A stretch of 64,000 bases of DNA from Lathyrus oleraceus (Eukaryota > Streptophyta > Magnoliopsida > Fabales > Fabaceae), in NCBI RefSeq assembly GCF_024323335.1, contig NC_066581.1:443883816-443947815 (forward strand), given 5' to 3'. Both the position numbers and the translations under genes were made by a program. Numbering within the stretch: the stretch's first letter is position 1; each line of letters begins with the position of its first letter. Shown one piece after another: positions 59,177 through 64,000 of this stretch. Under the pieces are notes generated by a model. The model was given only the letters and a program-made list of their open reading frames with translations. It searched no databases and had not been told where the DNA came from.

Positions 59177-60538
59177 TGTTGGTGTAAGCCCTAGAGGCCA
59201 ATACTTTTGGTACTTGTATCGAATTATTTATTAATAATAAAAAGGCATTTTTCTTTATTATGTTTGTTTAATAAAGTCCCTGGAATAGATAGTCCATTTA
59301 ATGTATCAAGTATGACTTAATCATGAGATCACATTAAACATAAGGACACTATTCTTAAAATGTCCGTAGTCAAGCTTTATTATGAAATGGGATAACATTA
59401 AAGCATGGAGACTATTATGTTTGTAGACTGATGATCACGTCTCATGGATCATGGATAAAGAGTTATCAAGTCTTAAACATAGGTATGAATATTAAGAGTA
59501 ATATTCATACTGGATTGACCCGCTATGAGAATACTATATAGAAAGTTATGCAAAGTGTCATAAGTTATTCTCATGGTGATAATAGTGTATACCACTCTTC
59601 GACCTGAAACCACTATGGATCCTAGATGTAGAGTCGAGTGCTTTATTGCTGATCCAACGTTGTCCGTAACTGGATAACCATAAAGGCAGTTGATAGGTAC
59701 TCCACGAAGCATGCTGAGGGACATGAGTGTCCTAGATGGAATTTGCCAATCCTGCTTAACAGGATAAATGTCTATGGGCCCAATATTGAACTGGACAAGG
59801 GTGACATGGTCTATACCTTGTGTTCAATATAGACATAAGGGCAAAGGGGTAATTATACACATAATTATTATCACAGGAGGTTTTGTCAGATCACATGACA
59901 TTTTCGTGACTTGGGTAGCAGTGATGTGTTGCTAGATACCGCTCACTGTTTATTATGTTAAATGCATGATTTAATATAATTGCCAACGCCGCGAAAACCT
60001 ATAGGGTCACACACAAAGGACGGATTGATGAGAGATAGAATAATTAAGGAACATCGTAAGGTACGGTGTACTTAAGAAGAATACGAAATATGGTAAAGTA
60101 CCAAATACTTAAGTGATTTTGGCATATTCTGAGATATGGGCCAAAATGCACTTAAGTGGGCTTTTTGGCTTGAAGCCCACACAAGTGGTTCTATAAATAG
60201 AACCCCTTGGGTAGAAGCATTCACACTCCAGACAACACAACTGAAGAGTTGGAATTTCGTATCTCTCTCTCTCTCACTCAAAGCCTTCACTCACAAACAG
60301 CTAGCACTGCGATTGAAGGAATCCGTTCGTGTGGACTGAGTAGAGACGTTGTCATTGTTCAACGTTCGTGATCGCCCCGTGGATCTGTATCAAAGGTTGA
60401 TCATTGTCAAAGATCTGCACCAAAGGTTTGAATCGCCACAAGAGGTAACGATTCTATCACTGATCATGCTCATTCGTAAGGATCATTAAAGGAGAAATTT
60501 TTATATTCCGCTGCGCCTTGGATGGCAATTCTCCCTCA
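59177..60538 (+). repeat. Copia-F 5' LTR (1362 bp)
   Basis: It starts TGTTGGTGTAAGCCCTAG, where ORF1 homology stops, and ends CTCCCTCA just before the PBS (TG...CA). It contains a TATA box at 60192-60199 and CT-rich sequence downstream (CTCTCTCTCTCTC near 60262). Confidence 0.88.
60192..60199 (+). promoter_or_regulatory. TATA box of the copia-F LTR
   Basis: TATAAATA in TTCTATAAATAGAACCCC predicts a transcript start about 30 bases later, near 60225-60232. That places the U3/R border there, with about 310 bp left for R-U5. Confidence 0.7.
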
Positions 60539-60539
60539 G

Positions 60540-60554
60540 TGGTATCAGAGCCAC
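60540..60554 (+). other. Copia-F primer binding site (initiator Met tRNA)
   Basis: TGGTATCAGAGCCAC is the usual plant copia PBS, complementary to the 3' end of initiator methionine tRNA. One base separates it from the LTR. Confidence 0.92.
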
Positions 60555-60956
60555 TTACGAAACCATGAATCTGATAACTGTTTTTGTTCTGTAATAATAT
60601 GATTAAAACAGAATGAATCAAAGTTAAATTGAGATCGATCAAGTTACATATATGTGATATATGTAACCCTGATGCAAAATACATTATATATGATATAGTG
60701 TTCTTGTTTCATTCATTCAAAAACCTCGATGATTGTTTTCCTTTGAGCGATCAATGGTCGTTTGCTTCTTGATCCGACATTAGTATGGTGAAGCAATGAC
60801 GTGTTGATCAATCATACTGAATTAACAATCGAGACGTATTTGACGGTCTGAAATTGGTGCATCAGGGTTAGTGACGACACAAGGGTTGTGTTGTTAGAGA
60901 GTTATGCGATTGGGGTTTGATTGCACAAGAGTTGTGCGTCCTAAACACTTTTCCGA

Positions 60957-61220
60957 ACAGTGTTAACCGGTTAACGCGTATGGTTAACCGGTTAACGTAA
61001 TACGAAATAATTTTTTTTAATTTTTTGGAACAGTGTTAACCGGTTAACGCATATGGTTAACCGGTTAACGGAATGCGAAATAAAATTTTTGAGATTTTCA
61101 AACAGTGTTAACCGGTTAACGCATTTGGTTAACCGGTTAACGCAAGGCAGAAAAGAGTTTTCTAAATGTTTTCAAACAGTGTTAACCGGTTAACGCATAT
61201 GGTTAACCGGTTAACGCAAG
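60957..61220 (+). repeat. Array of eight 14-bp palindromes in four ~73-bp units (copia-F leader)
   Basis: GTTAACCGGTTAAC occurs perfectly at 60962, 60983, 61035, 61056, 61107, 61128, 61181 and 61202. Within each pair the starts are 21 bp apart, and pairs start 72-74 bp apart. Each palindrome contains AACCGGTT and two inverted GGTTAA cores. Confidence 0.9.
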
Positions 61221-61324
61221 AAAAAAAATTCACCGGTTCGGCTAGAAAAAGTGCTTTGAAGTATCAAGTGTTGATACGAAAAACGACGTCAATTTTTAAA
61301 TGAATTGTTCATTAAAATTTTTGA

Positions 61325-61410
61325 GCGGGGCGCTGCCCCTTAGACCCCGCAAGGAACCACCGTCCGCTGACCGGGCAGCGGAACACCCGTTCCCGCTGTC
61401 CGGGCAGCGG
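61325..61410 (+). other. GC-rich hairpin cluster in the copia-F leader
   Basis: GCGGGG (61325) pairs with CCCCGC (61345-61350) around GGGGCGCTGCCCC. CCGCTG/CAGCGG hairpins follow twice (61364-61381 and 61393-61410). It is a sharp GC island within AT-rich sequence. Confidence 0.7.
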
Positions 61411-62418
61411 ACCCCCGGCTAACTCTGCGTAGTGTGATCGGTTGTCGAAATTTAATTTGATTAATTAAAGTAATTAATAATAATAATAAATTTTTATTAT
61501 TGTGGTGATCGGTTATGGCCTTAGTTTTCCTTTGTTTTGTTTTGGATTTTAAAATACGACCTGCGTGTCGTGCCTCTCTCTTAATCTCCCAAATGTAACT
61601 TCTTTTCTCATCTCACTCCCTCGTATGTAAAACGAGTTTCTTTCATGTAATGTAATGATATGAAGAAAGCAAAGAAGTCAGTGCCAAAGGAAGACAACCT
61701 TGAAGATCTTGCTTGGAGAAGCTTAGATCGTTATAGGTTAGCTTAGGTTCTCTCATTGGCTTGGGAGAACAATTGCGCTAGGGGCCATAACTGTTTCATT
61801 TTGTTTATATGTATGTTGATGCATGTGTATGTATGTTGATGCATGTGAGAGACGGTTTATATGATAAACAAGCCGGTGAGATCAGTAAAATTGCAATTCC
61901 CTCAAAACTAAATATTAAGTTTTAAGCTTTCCAAGTTTTAACACTCATCAAGACTAGTAATGGAAATTGTAGGTTTCGCCTACGCGAGGTGCATGATCTA
62001 TATATTAGTAAGGTGCGATGGGATAATTGTAATATCCAACTGTTAAAACAATGGGTCAAACTTAACTAAACAAATTATAATAAGATTATATATGTTTAGA
62101 AGCAAGAGTTGGGAATAATCCATATGATGGATTAGAATAAGGAGTTATTCACCCAATTGAAATTTTCGAGAGTTGTATGAGATACAATTGGAAGGAGTTC
62201 CTACCTAAATAACCTAGTTTTGTGTAATCCGCCTACGCGGACTTAGAACGAAGTGAAATATGGACCTCGACCCACTAGAAAATCTTCCAACGGGATTTTC
62301 CGAATCAGATGATGAGGGTCATTTGTTTTGAGTAAAATAGTGGGAGCATGTTTAATTAAAGGCCTAATTAAATATGTCAATAATACTTATATTTTCATTA
62401 TTTCTTATGTAGATTACC

Positions 62419-64000
62419 ATGACAACAAACACCTCTAACAACATTTTGCGATCGATCCTTGACAAGGAAAAATTGTCTGGGACAAATTTTCTGGATTGGC
62501 ACCGAAACCTGAGGATTGTCCTCAAACATGATAAAAAGCTGTATGTCTTGGAGACACCTGTTCCTGAAGAGGAACCTCCTAGTTCTGCACCTAAGGCAGA
62601 AAGAGATGCTTATAAGAAGCATGTCGATGATGCCAATGAAACTGCCTGTCTCATGCTAGCTACCATGAACTCAGAATTGCAAAAGCAACATGAGAACATG
62701 TCGGCATTCGATATGATCGAACACCTGAAGCTGCTCTATCAAGAGCAAGCAAGGCATGAGAGGTTTGAAATTTCAAAAGCCCTTTTTCAAGGCAAGTTAG
62801 CTGAGGGAGCCTCTGTAGGTCCCCATGTACTCAAGATGATTGGGTATGTGGAAAACCTTGACAGACTGGGTTTTCCCCTCGGAAAGGAACTTGCGACTGA
62901 TTTGATCTTGCAATCGTTGCCAGATAGATTCAGTCAGTTTGTCCTAAATTTCAATATGAATGATATGGACAAATCGCTTCCTGAGCTGCTAGCCATGTTA
63001 AGAACGGCTGAGCAGAATCTGAAGTCAAAAGGGAAGTCCATTCTGATGATCGGAAATGGAAAGAGACAGAACAAAAGGCCCATCAAGCAGGGTGATAAAG
63101 GGAAAGGCAAGGAAGTTGTCAAACCCAAACCCACCGTTGCTGCTTTGAAGCCTAGTGGAGGCATAGCAAAAGCAGGCACCTGCTTCCATTGCGGTAAAAC
63201 CGGACACTGGAAGAGAAACTGCCCAAAGTACCTGGAAGATAAGAAGAATGGAGTAGAGACTTCAACTTCAGGTATTTTTGTTATTGAAATTAATTTATCT
63301 ACTTCTGTGACATGGGTATTAGATACTGGATGTGGTTCTCACATTTGTACAAATGTGCAGGGACTAAAAAGGAGTAGAAAATTGGCAAAAGGTGAAGTCG
63401 ACCTACGAGTTGGAAATGGAGCAAAGGTTGCTGCTTTAGCCGTAGGAACTTATGGATTGACTTTACCTAGTGGTTTAATAATTCAGTTAGAGAACTGTTA
63501 TTATGTACCTGCAATTAGCAGGAATATTATTTCCGTTTCTTGTTTGGACAAGTTTGGTTTTTCATTTATAATAAAGAACAATTGTTGCTCAATTTATTTG
63601 AATGATATATTCTATGCTACTGCACAGATGAACAATGGACTATATGTCCTTGATCTTGAAATGCCTATTTATAACATTAATACTAAAAGGATGAAACCAA
63701 ATGAGTTAAATCCAACTTACCTTTGGCATTGTCGGTTAGGCCACATAAATGAGAAACGCATTTCCAAACTCCATAAAGATGGGCTCTTGGACTCTTTTGA
63801 TTATGAATCATATGAGACATGCAGATCTTGTTTAATTGGAAAGATGACAAAGTCCCCATTCACAGGAAAAGGTGAAAGGGCTAATGATCTTTTGGCCCTC
63901 ATACATACTGATGTATGCGGACCACTGAACATACCAGCCAGAGGAGGTTTTCAATACTTCATCACATTTACTGATGATTTCAGTAGATATGGTTATGTGT
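62419..64000 (+). CDS. Copia-F gag-pol polyprotein, N-terminal 527 codons (continues past window)
   Basis: The ATG at 62419 (MTTNTSNNILRSILDKEKLS) is the first in frame after the leader, and the frame is open to 64000. Gag is residues about 1-290, with the copia UBN2-type gag core (SGTNFLDWHRNLRIVLKH, HVLKMIGYVENLD). A CCHC zinc knuckle lies at 255-268 (CFHCGKTGHWKRNC) for RNA binding. Aspartic protease has DTG at 302-304. Integrase begins with its zinc site H437, H442, C468, C471 and the GAG-pre-integrase block, and the first catalytic Asp is at 498 (HTDVCGP). The remaining integrase, RT and RNase H should follow right of the window. No stop or frameshift is seen. By order and motifs it is a Ty1/copia polyprotein. 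Confidence 0.93.
   Translation, partial: MTTNTSNNILRSILDKEKLSGTNFLDWHRNLRIVLKHDKKLYVLETPVPEEEPPSSAPKAERDAYKKHVDDANETACLMLATMNSELQKQHENMSAFDMIEHLKLLYQEQARHERFEISKALFQGKLAEGASVGPHVLKMIGYVENLDRLGFPLGKELATDLILQSLPDRFSQFVLNFNMNDMDKSLPELLAMLRTAEQNLKSKGKSILMIGNGKRQNKRPIKQGDKGKGKEVVKPKPTVAALKPSGGIAKAGTCFHCGKTGHWKRNCPKYLEDKKNGVETSTSGIFVIEINLSTSVTWVLDTGCGSHICTNVQGLKRSRKLAKGEVDLRVGNGAKVAALAVGTYGLTLPSGLIIQLENCYYVPAISRNIISVSCLDKFGFSFIIKNNCCSIYLNDIFYATAQMNNGLYVLDLEMPIYNINTKRMKPNELNPTYLWHCRLGHINEKRISKLHKDGLLDSFDYESYETCRSCLIGKMTKSPFTGKGERANDLLALIHTDVCGPLNIPARGGFQYFITFTDDFSRYGYV

Larger units (their letters stand above)
60555..62418 (+). other. Copia-F leader (5' untranslated region)
   Basis: About 1.86 kb without a supported gene. 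It contains the palindrome array at 60962-61215, GC-rich hairpins at 61325-61410, and AT-rich sequence up to the gag ATG. Short frames here lack any retroelement motif. Confidence 0.75.
40372..64000 (-). mobile_element. Ogre-E: near-complete Ogre element interrupted by copia-F, 5' end outside window
   Basis: The 3' LTR, PPT, 3' UTR, full pol, intron, gag-pro and most of ORF1 are present in order on the minus strand. The remaining ORF1 start, leader, PBS and 5' LTR should resume right of the window, beyond copia-F. Long open stretches of 912 and 1079 codons make this the best template in the window. It still has a nonsense codon in each of RT, gag and ORF1, and a one-base frame change near the start of pol exon 2, so it is probably inactive without a helper. 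Confidence 0.88.
59177..64000 (+). mobile_element. Copia-F: Ty1/copia retrotransposon, 5' part, runs off the right edge
   Basis: A 5' LTR (59177-60538), an initiator-Met PBS one base later, a leader of about 1.9 kb and an uninterrupted gag-pol frame from 62419 are present. Gag, zinc knuckle, protease and the start of integrase are seen in this order before any RT, which is the copia order. The frame is undamaged in the window, so this is probably the youngest insertion here. The exact copia lineage (Tork/Ikeros/Angela-like by gag) is uncertain. Confidence 0.92.

Overview
The window is repetitive plant DNA with no host gene that I can support. Everything recognisable belongs to LTR retrotransposons. 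Most is Ty3/gypsy of the Tat/Ogre type: LTRs of about 4.6-5.5 kb, an extra ORF1 upstream of gag, an intron between protease and reverse transcriptase, a second RNase H after the first, and long repeat-rich 3' UTRs. One Ty1/copia element enters at the right edge. Ogre elements of this size and density are best known from legumes of the pea/vetch tribe (Fabeae), so the source is probably a Fabeae genome (Pisum, Vicia, Lathyrus or Lens). That assignment is inference.

Layout (element names are mine). Ogre-A, minus strand, 1-8677: decayed pol (its integrase lies left of the window), intron, decayed gag-pro, an open ORF1, leader, PBS and the last 64 bp of its 5' LTR. LTR-C, plus strand, starts at 8678 inside the Ogre-A LTR and has itself been hit three times, so it survives as 8678-8728, 31281-35731 and 40356-40371. 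Ogre-B, minus strand, 8729-31275, flanked by the target duplication ATATG, keeps both LTRs, PBS, PPT, ORF1, intron and 3' UTR but has lost most of RT/RNase H/integrase and of gag. Solo LTR-G, 11157-15982, sits in the 3' LTR of Ogre-B. Solo LTR-D, minus strand, 35732-40350, has the duplication CTTCC. Ogre-E, minus strand, 40372 to beyond 64000, is the best-preserved copy: 3' LTR 40372-45826, 3' UTR to 50513, pol 50514-53977, intron 53978-54246, gag-pro 54247-57512, ORF1 57812-59176. Copia-F, plus strand, begins at 59177 inside ORF1 of Ogre-E and has an uninterrupted gag-pol frame from 62419 to the window end.

The order of events can be read from the nesting: A is oldest, then C into A, then B, D and E into C, then G into B and F into E.

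How the parts work together: in an active Ogre, a transcript starts near the TATA box about 1.0-1.5 kb into the LTR and carries a leader of several kb. It is partly spliced so that RT/RNase H/integrase joins gag-pro, and it is reverse transcribed from a PBS beginning TGGCGACT. No copy here looks autonomous.

The most interesting signal is not a gene. Several short hairpins recur in the transcribed leader and 3' UTR. Their arms differ between copies or families while pairing is kept: a hairpin with an AGTA loop, a composite unit enclosed by CTACG/CGTAG, two kinds of 3' UTR hairpin, a triplet just after integrase, and a leader hairpin upstream of ORF1. This pattern of compensatory change suggests selected RNA structure.
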